Below, one piece after another: positions 23,895-30,490 of a stretch of 43,047 nt of DNA. The notes below the pieces were generated by a model. The model was given only the letters and a program-made list of their open reading frames with translations, did no database searches and was not told the origin of the DNA. Positions within the stretch are counted from its first letter, which is position 1, and the number at the start of each line of letters is the position of its first letter. Made by a program: the position numbers and the translations under genes. This DNA comes from Gaiellales bacterium (GTDB lineage Bacteria > Actinomycetota > Thermoleophilia > Gaiellales > JAICJC01): positions 1-43,047 of the forward strand of contig DASUHM010000072.1 in NCBI GenBank assembly GCA_036273515.1, in the 5' to 3' direction.

Positions 23895-25429
23895 AGATCA
23901 GACGAGCCCTCATATCGGTCAGCGAGAAGAACGGCCTCTCCTCCCTCGCGCAGGGGCTGCACGAGCTCGGCGTCGAGCTGATTTCGACGTCCGGGACGGC
24001 GGCGTTCCTGGAGAGCGCGGGCGTGCCGGTGACGACGGTGGAGCAGCTGACCGGGTCGGCCGAGCTCCTCGGCGGCCGGGTGAAGACGCTGCACGCGTCG
24101 CTGCACGCGGCCATCCTGGCCCGGCGCGACCACGACGACGACATGGCCTCGCTCGAGGCCGCCGGGATCGAGCCGATCGACCTCGTCGTCTGCAACCTGT
24201 ATCCGTTCCGCTCGGTGGCCGCGCGGCGCGGCGTCGCCGAGGCCGAGGTGATCGCGAACATCGACATCGGCGGCCCGACGATGGTGCGGGCCGCCGCGAA
24301 GAACTTCCACTCGGTCGGCGTCGTCACGGAGCCCGACCGGTACGGCTTCGTCCTCGGCGAGATGCGGGCCGGCGGCGGCGAGCTCTCGCTCGACACGCGG
24401 CGCGACCTGGCCGGCGAGGCGTTCGCGCACGTCGCCTCCTACGACGCGGCGGTGGCGGCGTGGTTCGCCGACACCGAGCCCTTCCCCGACCGGCTCACGA
24501 TCGACCTGGTCAAGGTGGGCGACCTGGCCTACGGCGAGAACCCGCACCAGCGGGCCGCCTTCTACCGCGAGTCCGGCGCCCGCCGGCACGTGCTCTCGCG
24601 GGTCGACCAGGTCAGCGGCAAGCCGCTCTCGTTCAACAACCTGGCCGACCTCCAGGCGGCCCGCACCATTGCGACGGCCTTCCAGCTGCCGGCGTGCGCG
24701 ATCATCAAGCACGCGAACCCGTGCGGGGTCGCGGTCGGCGCGACCATCGACGAGGCCTACGCGCGGGCGCTGGCGGGCGATCCGCTGTCGGCCTTCGGCG
24801 CCGTGATCGCCGTGAACCGGCCGGTCACGGGCGCGGTCGCCGAGCGCATGATCGAGACGAAGCTCGACGTGATCTTCGCCCCCGGCTACGACGATGCCGC
24901 TCGCGAGACGCTCTCGTCGAAGCCGTCGACGCGGGTGCTGGAGGACCGCGAGCGGCGCAAGTCGAGCCCGGGCGAGCGCGACATCCGGCGCGTGCTCGGC
25001 GGCGTCCTGATCCAGGACCGCGACAACGAGACCGAGGACCGCGCCGACATGCAGGTGGTGTCCGACGTCGCGCCCGGCAAGCGCGAGTGGGAGGACATCC
25101 TGTTCGCGTGGCGGACCGTCCACTTCGTCCGCTCGAATGCGATCGTGATCGCCCGCGACCTGGCTGCGGTCGGCATCGGCGCCGGCCAGATGAGCCGCGT
25201 CGACGCCGTCAAGGTGGCGGTCGCGAAGGCCGGCGAGCGGACGCAGGGCGCGGTGCTTGCGTCCGACGGCTTCTTCCCGTTCGCCGACGGACCCGAGGCC
25301 GCCTTCGAGGCGGGCGTGCGCGCGATCGTCCAGCCCGGCGGCTCGGTGCGCGACGCCGAGGTGATCGCCGCGGCGAACGCCGCCGGCGCGGCGATGGTCT
25401 TCACCGGCCGGCGCCACTTCCTGCACTAG
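23891..25429 (+). CDS. purH: Bifunctional AICAR formyltransferase / IMP cyclohydrolase
   Basis: PurH does the last two steps to IMP. The 512-residue protein opens RRALISVSEKNGLSSLAQGL, with LISTSGTAAFLE and GGRVKTLHASLHAAIL in the cyclohydrolase half (about 1-190) and KHANPCGVAVG, SAFGAVIAVNRP, MSRVDAVKVAV and SDGFFPFADGPE in the transformylase half. It ends VFTGRRHFLH. The usual TLHP after GGRVK is TLHA here. ATG 23891 overlaps the purN stop. It closes the run that starts at purB. Confidence 0.97.
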   Translation: MKIRRALISVSEKNGLSSLAQGLHELGVELISTSGTAAFLESAGVPVTTVEQLTGSAELLGGRVKTLHASLHAAILARRDHDDDMASLEAAGIEPIDLVVCNLYPFRSVAARRGVAEAEVIANIDIGGPTMVRAAAKNFHSVGVVTEPDRYGFVLGEMRAGGGELSLDTRRDLAGEAFAHVASYDAAVAAWFADTEPFPDRLTIDLVKVGDLAYGENPHQRAAFYRESGARRHVLSRVDQVSGKPLSFNNLADLQAARTIATAFQLPACAIIKHANPCGVAVGATIDEAYARALAGDPLSAFGAVIAVNRPVTGAVAERMIETKLDVIFAPGYDDAARETLSSKPSTRVLEDRERRKSSPGERDIRRVLGGVLIQDRDNETEDRADMQVVSDVAPGKREWEDILFAWRTVHFVRSNAIVIARDLAAVGIGAGQMSRVDAVKVAVAKAGERTQGAVLASDGFFPFADGPEAAFEAGVRAIVQPGGSVRDAEVIAAANAAGAAMVFTGRRHFLH

Positions 25430-25792
25430 CGGGCGACGACGATCGGCTGGTAGAAGCCCGTCTCCTCGGGCATCCGCCAGGCGACGTCGGTGAATCCGGC
25501 CCGGCCCAGGGCGTCGGAGACGGCGGCGCGGGGGAGCGCCCGGAGGGTGGTCGTGCGCTCGGCCACCGTCCACCCCCGCCCGCGCCGGGCCATGATGAAG
25601 TGGTGGAGGGTGTAGCGGTCGTCCGACACCCAGTCCCAGAGCTGGAACGTGACGCGCTCCCGGTCCCCGGTCACGTACCGGAGGTGCGCGAGCGCGTTGT
25701 CAGGCGATGGCCGCGTCCCAGTCGGCGAAGATCAGGTGGTAGTGGGCGGCCAGCTCGTCGTAGAACTCCGCGGGCGTCGGGTCCGGTGTCAT
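25426..25792 (-). pseudogene. Collapsed SAM-dependent methyltransferase (internal deletion)
   Basis: The minus strand starts well at ATG 25792 with MTPDPTPAEFYDELAAHYHL and then IFADWDAAIA, the usual opening of class I methyltransferases. It then hits TGA at 25702-25700. One base out of step the frame resumes with DNALAHLRY, a motif normally about 100 residues further on, and runs on through VSDDRYTLHHF to GFTDVAWRMPEETGFYQP at the end. The SAM-binding middle, with its glycine loop, is missing, so this is a deletion relic and not two genes. An 82-residue frame (25674-25426) is the C-terminal half. The ATG overlaps the stop of the MarR gene, so both once formed an operon. Its end overlaps the purH stop. 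Confidence 0.72.
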
Positions 25793-26280
25793 GGGCGCGG
25801 GGGAGGCGGGCGGCGGTGCCCGGGCGGGGGCGGGCGGCGCGGCGGCGCCGTCCCGGCCAGGGCCGGCTCGATCCGCCGCAGTAGGGCGGCGAGGGCGTCG
25901 GCGTCGTGCGGCGCGAGCGAGGCCACCAGCGGCTCGAGGCGCGCGCCGACGAGCTTCTGGGCGGCGCGCAGGAGGCGCTCGCCGTCCGGGGTCAGCGCCA
26001 ATCGGCGGCGGCGGCGGTCGTCGCCGGGGGTGCGCTCGACCATCCCCGCCCGCTCGAACCCGGCGACGAGCTGTGAGACGGCGGATTCGGAGACGCCCGT
26101 CGCGCGGGCGAGGTCGGCGGCCGAGTCGATCCCGGCCGCGATCGCGCGCAGGCCCAGGTACTGGCCGAGGCTGAGCGGCGGCTCGGCGGATGCCAGCACG
26201 CGCTCCATCCAGCGGGTGACGAGCGGGGCGACGGCCGCGAGCGTCTCGGCGGTGTTTCGCGGGCGCGGACGCGGGGGCAT
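25789..26280 (-). CDS. MarR-family transcriptional regulator
   Basis: The 163-residue protein has the MarR winged helix: LSLGQYLGLRAIAAGIDSAADLARATGV leads to the recognition helix SESAVSQLVAGFERAGMVERT and the wing DDRRRRRLALTPDGERLL. The tail is rich in proline and arginine. It starts at ATG 26280 and its own ATG is one base from the TACTTAAGTA palindrome. The permease gene is transcribed the other way from the same short gap, so it likely represses that gene, itself and the broken methyltransferase. MarR proteins usually release DNA when they bind a small aromatic molecule or are oxidised; the signal here is unknown. Confidence 0.85.
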   Translation of the reverse strand: MPPRPRPRNTAETLAAVAPLVTRWMERVLASAEPPLSLGQYLGLRAIAAGIDSAADLARATGVSESAVSQLVAGFERAGMVERTPGDDRRRRRLALTPDGERLLRAAQKLVGARLEPLVASLAPHDADALAALLRRIEPALAGTAPPRRPPPPGHRRPPPPRP

Positions 26281-26281
26281 A

Positions 26282-26291
26282 TACTTAAGTA
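26282..26291. promoter_or_regulatory. Palindrome TACTTAAGTA, candidate MarR operator
   Basis: A perfect 10-bp palindrome lies in the 41-bp gap between divergent marR and permease genes, and a half-match (CAGTA) lies a further 7 bp on. AT-rich inverted sites of this kind are usual MarR operators. Position and type support this; no footprint evidence exists here. The permease has a strong AAGGAGG ribosome site at 26308-26314. Confidence 0.45.
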
Positions 26292-26321
26292 AACCTCAGT
26301 ATCCGGGAAGGAGGTGGGGAC

Positions 26322-27404
26322 GTGCCAGGCATCTCCGGCCCGCTCCACGCGGCGCTCTCCGCCTCGATACCGCTCGTCTGCTTCCTGACAGCGGTGATCT
26401 GGCTTGCCCGCGTCGCCGAGGCGACCGGGCTCGCCGGCGCGATCGCCGGCGTCTTGAGCCGGGCGGCGGGCGCACGCATGGTCCGAGTCTACGCGCTCGT
26501 CTGCCTCGCCTGCGCCCTGCTCACCTCTGCCCTCTCGCTCGACGGCGCGGTGGTCGTGATGGTGCCGGTGGTGCTCGCGCTCAGCGAGCGCGGCGCGCCC
26601 GCGCGGCCGCTCCTGCTCGCGACGATTGGCGTCGCCAACGCGTTCTCGATCGCGGTCGTGCAGGGCAACCCGACGAACCTCGTCGTGATGACCGGCCTGC
26701 ACCTCGGACCGGCGATGTTCGACGCGAGGATGGTCGTCCCGGGCCTCGCGGCAGCGCTCATCTGCGCAGGTGCGGTGGCCCTCCGCGAGCGGCGCGCGCT
26801 GGGCGGTGCGCTCGGTCCGGCGTCCGCCCCGCAGCTCGGCCGCGACGCCGCAATCGCGGCTGCCGCGCTCGTGCTTGCGGGCGCGGGCGAGTCGCTCGCC
26901 CCCGTCGCCGGAGTCGCCCCGTGGTGGCCGGCCTGCGCCGTCGCCGTCGGTGCCGCTCTCTGCCTGGCCGCGACCGGAGCCGAGCTCCCGCGCCCGGCGG
27001 TGCCGTGGCGGATCGGGCTCCTCGTGACCGCGCTCGCGACGGCGCTCGGGTTTGCCGCAGGCGCGGCCGGGATCTCATCCGTGCGCCTGCCCGCCGGGTC
27101 GGTGTGGGCGTTGCTCGCCGTCACCGCAGCTGCCGCCGCCGTCGCCGCGGTCGTGAACAACCTGCCGGCGGCCGTCGCGGCGGGCACGCTGCTGCACTCC
27201 GGCCCGGCCGCGTTCGCCGTGCTCTCGGGCGTGTCGGTCGGCGCGCTCGCCGGCACCCGCGGCTCGGTGGCGACGCTGCTCGTCTGCGACCTGGCCGGCC
27301 CCGGCCACGCGCCCGCGATCCGCGACGGCTACCTGCGGCTGTGGCCGGCGACCGCTGCCGTGGCCGCGTCGGCCGCGACGGCGCTCGTGTGGGCCATGAG
27401 CTAG
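26322..27404 (+). CDS. ArsB/CitM-type (ion transporter superfamily) permease
   Basis: The 360-residue protein is almost entirely hydrophobic, with about ten helices. It carries the two signatures of the SLC13/ArsB/CitMHS superfamily: GNPTNLVVM in the first half and VVNNLPAAVAAG in the second, each in a re-entrant loop. An anion or arsenite/antimonite efflux, or a sodium-coupled carboxylate transport role, would fit. There is no arsC, arsR or ArsA-like ATPase nearby. At 360 residues it is somewhat shorter than most ArsB (around 420). The GTG start lies eight bases after the AAGGAGG site. Control by the divergent MarR protein is likely. The final codons overlap the DUF3052 stop. Confidence 0.82.
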   Translation: MPGISGPLHAALSASIPLVCFLTAVIWLARVAEATGLAGAIAGVLSRAAGARMVRVYALVCLACALLTSALSLDGAVVVMVPVVLALSERGAPARPLLLATIGVANAFSIAVVQGNPTNLVVMTGLHLGPAMFDARMVVPGLAAALICAGAVALRERRALGGALGPASAPQLGRDAAIAAAALVLAGAGESLAPVAGVAPWWPACAVAVGAALCLAATGAELPRPAVPWRIGLLVTALATALGFAAGAAGISSVRLPAGSVWALLAVTAAAAAVAAVVNNLPAAVAAGTLLHSGPAAFAVLSGVSVGALAGTRGSVATLLVCDLAGPGHAPAIRDGYLRLWPATAAVAASAATALVWAMS

Positions 27405-27814
27405 AGCGGGAGCGGGCCGGAGCGGTGCTCGACCCGCCAGACGACCCGCAGCCCGGACCAGTCCGCGTCGATCGCCGCGACCTTGTTGTCGACGATCCCG
27501 AGCGGCAGGGCGAGGTCGCGCAGACCGTTCTCGGCGATGTCGGAGTCGTGGCCGCCGGCCCGCCGTGGCCACGCCAGCCAAAGGCCGCCCGCCGGGAAGA
27601 TGCGCCGGGCCAGGCCCGGCAGGCGGTCGGGGAGCTCGGCCGACTCGCGGAAGAACGCGACGATGACGTCGGCCGGCTCGCCCTCGGCGGCTGTGACGAC
27701 GCCCTCCGGCAGGTCGGGCACGGCCCAGCCGGCCGGCGCCTCGTCGAGTGCAACGGTCGCGCCCGGCTTGATCCCGAGCTTCTTCGCGAGCGGCGTCTTC
27801 GAATACCCGGCCAT
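27401..27814 (-). CDS. DUF3052 family protein
   Basis: The 137-residue protein opens MAGYSKTPLAKKLGIKPGAT, the hallmark of the DUF3052 family of actinobacteria. Other parts are PADVIVAFFRE, GGLWLAWPRRAGG and the DLALPLGIVDNKVAAID...WSGLRVVWR region. Members are small cytosolic proteins of unknown function, sometimes linked to cell division or acyl metabolism in the literature by context only. A TAGAAT box ends nine bases before the ATG, so the mRNA may be leaderless. The stop overlaps the permease stop by four bases, tail to tail. Confidence 0.9.
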   Translation of the reverse strand: MAGYSKTPLAKKLGIKPGATVALDEAPAGWAVPDLPEGVVTAAEGEPADVIVAFFRESAELPDRLPGLARRIFPAGGLWLAWPRRAGGHDSDIAENGLRDLALPLGIVDNKVAAIDADWSGLRVVWRVEHRSGPLPL

Positions 27815-27823
27815 GGGGCAGCG

Positions 27824-27829
27824 ATTCTA
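27824..27829 (-). promoter_or_regulatory. Candidate -10 box (TAGAAT) for the DUF3052 gene
   Basis: On the minus strand TAGAAT is separated by nine bases from ATG 27814. No Shine-Dalgarno sequence lies between, consistent with leaderless initiation. No clear -35 is seen. Confidence 0.4.
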
Positions 27830-27897
27830 GTGCGCTCGTGCGTGATAATCGGGAGGCGAAAACGGATGTCCAGGCGGAGCGACCTGAAAGGGGAGTC

Positions 27898-28650
27898 ATG
27901 ATCCGCCGGTATGCCGCAGCCGCCCTCGCGGCGAGCACGCTCGTCGCGGCCTGGCCCGCCCAGGCCGCCGCCAAGGGCGTGCCCGGAGCCGTGCGCCTGT
28001 GCGGGCCGTCGGCGTGCGTGCGTATCGCAGATCCGGCCGTCCGGCGCGCGCTCGCCCACACCGAGGGCGGTTCGGTTGCGCCGGCGCCCACGCTCGCGCC
28101 GTATCTGCGGTTGACGACGCGTCCATACCTGTACGGGCTCACCGGGTACCTCGTGCCGTCGCAGGGTGCGGTCGTGCTCAACACGGGCACCTTCCGGCTC
28201 GGGCCGCGCATCCTTGCCGTCGTGCGGTCGCGGCTGGCAGCGGTGTCGGCGTACCGCCCCCGGATCGGCCATGTGTGGGTCGCCGGGCGAGCGGCCGCCG
28301 ATCCCTCGGCCTACACGCCGATGTTGCGGCGCCGGTCGCTGCCTCCGCCAGCCGCCATTTGGCGTTCGCACTCGATGCCAATTGCGATAGCGGTCACCGG
28401 CGCGACGCCGTGGGAAGGCTGGAATTCGATCCGCTACTTCCCGGCGTCGCGGTGGCTGAACGGACCCGACGGGACGTGGGTGCGCGTAACGCCGGCCCAG
28501 GCGGCGATGATCGCCGCCGACGGTGGTCCGGTCCGGCCGGGCGTGGGCGGAGGGGCCGCCCTTCCGATCGCGATCGTCCTCGCTGCGTGCGCGGTGCTGG
28601 CGGCGTGCGCCGTCCGGCTGCGGCCGCGGTGGGGGCTGCGGGGCGCCTAG
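27898..28650 (+). CDS. Secreted or membrane-anchored protein of unknown function
   Basis: From ATG 27898 (a GGGGAG lies four bases before it) the product is 250 residues: a signal peptide (about 1-25, with AWPAQAAAKG), an exported domain with two cysteines close together (CGPSAC), and a hydrophobic C-terminal helix (ALPIAIVLAACAVLAACAV) followed by a basic end, so the protein is probably held in the membrane by its C terminus. I recognise no enzymatic motif. The frame could begin at 27838 but that gives a hydrophilic, implausible N terminus. It is followed four bases later by an ECF sigma factor, so a link to that sigma system is probable but unproven. Confidence 0.7.
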   Translation: MIRRYAAAALAASTLVAAWPAQAAAKGVPGAVRLCGPSACVRIADPAVRRALAHTEGGSVAPAPTLAPYLRLTTRPYLYGLTGYLVPSQGAVVLNTGTFRLGPRILAVVRSRLAAVSAYRPRIGHVWVAGRAAADPSAYTPMLRRRSLPPPAAIWRSHSMPIAIAVTGATPWEGWNSIRYFPASRWLNGPDGTWVRVTPAQAAMIAADGGPVRPGVGGGAALPIAIVLAACAVLAACAVRLRPRWGLRGA

Positions 28651-28653
28651 GTT

Positions 28654-29190
28654 GTGTCGGACGATGTCGGCGAGGCCCGGTTCCGTCGCGAGCAGCACGA
28701 CTTCGACGCGCTCTTCCGCGCCCACCACGCCGAGATCGTGCGCTACCTGGCGGCCCGGCTCGGCTCGCGCGAGGAGGCCGCAGACGTCGCAGCCGAGGTG
28801 TTCATCGAGGCGTGGCGGCGCGCGCCCGGCCTGCGCTGGCGGGGCCGGCCGGTGCTGGCGTGGCTCTACCGGGTGGCGGCGAACATGGCGGCCGACCGCG
28901 TGAGCGCGCGCTCGCGCGAGCCCGTCCCGGCGCCGGCGGCGGCCGAGGCCGCGACCGCCGGCGACGAGGCGACGACGGTGATCGAGCGCGACGCCCTGCG
29001 CCGGGCGCTTGCGACCCTGCCGCCCGACCACGCCCTGGCCGTGCACCTGCGCCTGGTCGAAGGCTATCCGTTCGCCGATGTCGCCCGGGTGATGGGCCGA
29101 AGCGTCGGCGCCTGCCAGATGCTCGTGCTGCGCGCGGGCCGCGAGCTGCGCGAGGCGCTCGAGGGGGAGGGCATCCATGCGCCGCGATGA
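28654..29190 (+). CDS. ECF-type RNA polymerase sigma factor
   Basis: The 178-residue protein is an extracytoplasmic-function sigma-70. Region 2 is seen in FDALFRAHHAEIVRYLAARL and REEAADVAAEVFIEAWRRAP, then WLYRVAANMAADRVS, and region 4 in LATLPPDHALAVHLRLVEG followed by the helix-turn-helix PFADVARVMGRSVGACQML. The -10-binding and core-binding parts look complete. The GTG start is three bases after the upstream gene stop and the next gene begins 14 bases inside this one, consistent with an anti-sigma operon. The signal sensed is unknown. Confidence 0.92.
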   Translation: MSDDVGEARFRREQHDFDALFRAHHAEIVRYLAARLGSREEAADVAAEVFIEAWRRAPGLRWRGRPVLAWLYRVAANMAADRVSARSREPVPAPAAAEAATAGDEATTVIERDALRRALATLPPDHALAVHLRLVEGYPFADVARVMGRSVGACQMLVLRAGRELREALEGEGIHAPR

Positions 29191-30490
29191 CGACCGGGCG
29201 ATGGCGCGCATGCTGGCCGATGCGCTGGACGGCGGGGAGCCGCCGACAGGTGAGCTGCGCGCGATCGTGCAGGTGCTCGAGGCGGCCGCGGCGGAGGCGC
29301 GCCTGGACGTGCCCGCGCAGGAGACGGAGGCGGCCCTGCGGGCGGCCCGGCCCGAGCCGCGTACCCGGCGCCGTGTCTGGCCGGCCGCCGCGGTCGCGGT
29401 GGCCGTCGTCGCGGCCGCCGCGGCGCTGCTCCTGGCCGGCCCGTTCGGCTCCGGCCCGGCGGCGGACGTCCAGGCCCAGGCGCTCGCCGCCCTCGGCGGA
29501 CGCGGCGACGTGCTCGAGGTCGTCGAGCGCATCACACCGGGCCCGGCGGGCGGCTTCGCACCCTCGACCCGCACCGGCTGGATCGACCCGACGCGGGGGC
29601 GGGCGGCGTGGGTGCAGCGCGCGGCGGACGGCGTCGTGGTCGACCGCACGGTCGTCGAACGCGGCCGCATCACCCGCTACGACCCGGCCATGCACACCGC
29701 CGCCGTCGCGCCGTCCTGCGCGGCGCTCGCCACCGGCTGCGCCACCGCGGTCGACCCGATCGCGGTGTACCGCCGGGCGCTCACGCGCCTGGCGGCGACC
29801 GAGACTGAAGCGGTCACGTTCCGGGGCCGGCCGGCGTACCGGTTCGCGCTTCCGATGCAGCGGCTGGCGGACGCGGCCCGCGTCGCCCAGATCGTGACGG
29901 TCGACGCGCACACGCTCCTCCCCGAGCGGATCGAGTGGCGCGTGCGCCGGCCCGGCGGCCGGCCTCATGCGGCGGCGGTGATCGACATCACGAAGGCCCT
30001 CGTGACCCCGCGTGAGCTGGCGCCGCAGGACGCCTTCGGCGTCGTCCTGCCGCCGGGCACCGCCGTGACCGAGCTGCGGGCTCCGGGCCGGCCGCTCCGC
30101 CTGACGGGCACCCGTCGCCTCACCCTGGCGCAGGCGCGGGCCGTGCGGCCGGCCGTCGACTGGCTGGGGCCGCGGTTCGCCGGCCACCGCCTCGGCGCGA
30201 TCGAGCTCCTGCGCTACGGCGCGGGGACGGCGCTTCGGCTGCGCTACGGCCCGCTCCTCGTCTGGAACTACGGGCCGGTGATCCCGCCACCGCTGCTGGG
30301 GACGGTCGGCGCGCCGGTGAAGCAGTTCCCGATCGGGTCGCGCACGGCCCGCCTGTACCAGACCGCCCCGGGCGGGATCGCGATCGAGGTCGACCGGCCC
30401 GGCGGCACGGTCGCGATCACCTCGGCGAGGTCGGGGCAGGCGCCGGCGTTCTCGGCCGCCGGGCGCCTGCGACCGATCACGACGCGCTGA
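29177..30490 (+). CDS. Single-pass membrane protein, possible anti-sigma factor
   Basis: The 437-residue protein has a short cytosolic part of about 65 residues, a transmembrane helix (about 67-88), and a large exported domain. It overlaps the sigma factor by 14 bases and is placed as an anti-sigma factor would be. The cytosolic part, LADALDGGEPPTGELRAIVQ, has no zinc-binding HxxxCxxC motif, so it would not be a classical ZAS anti-sigma. The outer domain has ITRYDPAMHTAAV, and PELVTPRELAPQ-like strands, and loosely recalls LolA/MucB-like folds. It may be a sensor or a cargo-binding protein. Its end overlaps the convergent leuS stop by 14 bases. Confidence 0.68.
   Translation: MRRDDDRAMARMLADALDGGEPPTGELRAIVQVLEAAAAEARLDVPAQETEAALRAARPEPRTRRRVWPAAAVAVAVVAAAAALLLAGPFGSGPAADVQAQALAALGGRGDVLEVVERITPGPAGGFAPSTRTGWIDPTRGRAAWVQRAADGVVVDRTVVERGRITRYDPAMHTAAVAPSCAALATGCATAVDPIAVYRRALTRLAATETEAVTFRGRPAYRFALPMQRLADAARVAQIVTVDAHTLLPERIEWRVRRPGGRPHAAAVIDITKALVTPRELAPQDAFGVVLPPGTAVTELRAPGRPLRLTGTRRLTLAQARAVRPAVDWLGPRFAGHRLGAIELLRYGAGTALRLRYGPLLVWNYGPVIPPPLLGTVGAPVKQFPIGSRTARLYQTAPGGIAIEVDRPGGTVAITSARSGQAPAFSAAGRLRPITTR

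Noticed and set aside
25430-25674. The 82-residue frame as an independent small gene
   Set aside because: It matches only the C-terminal end of a methyltransferase, and the matching N-terminal end lies just upstream, so both belong to one broken gene.
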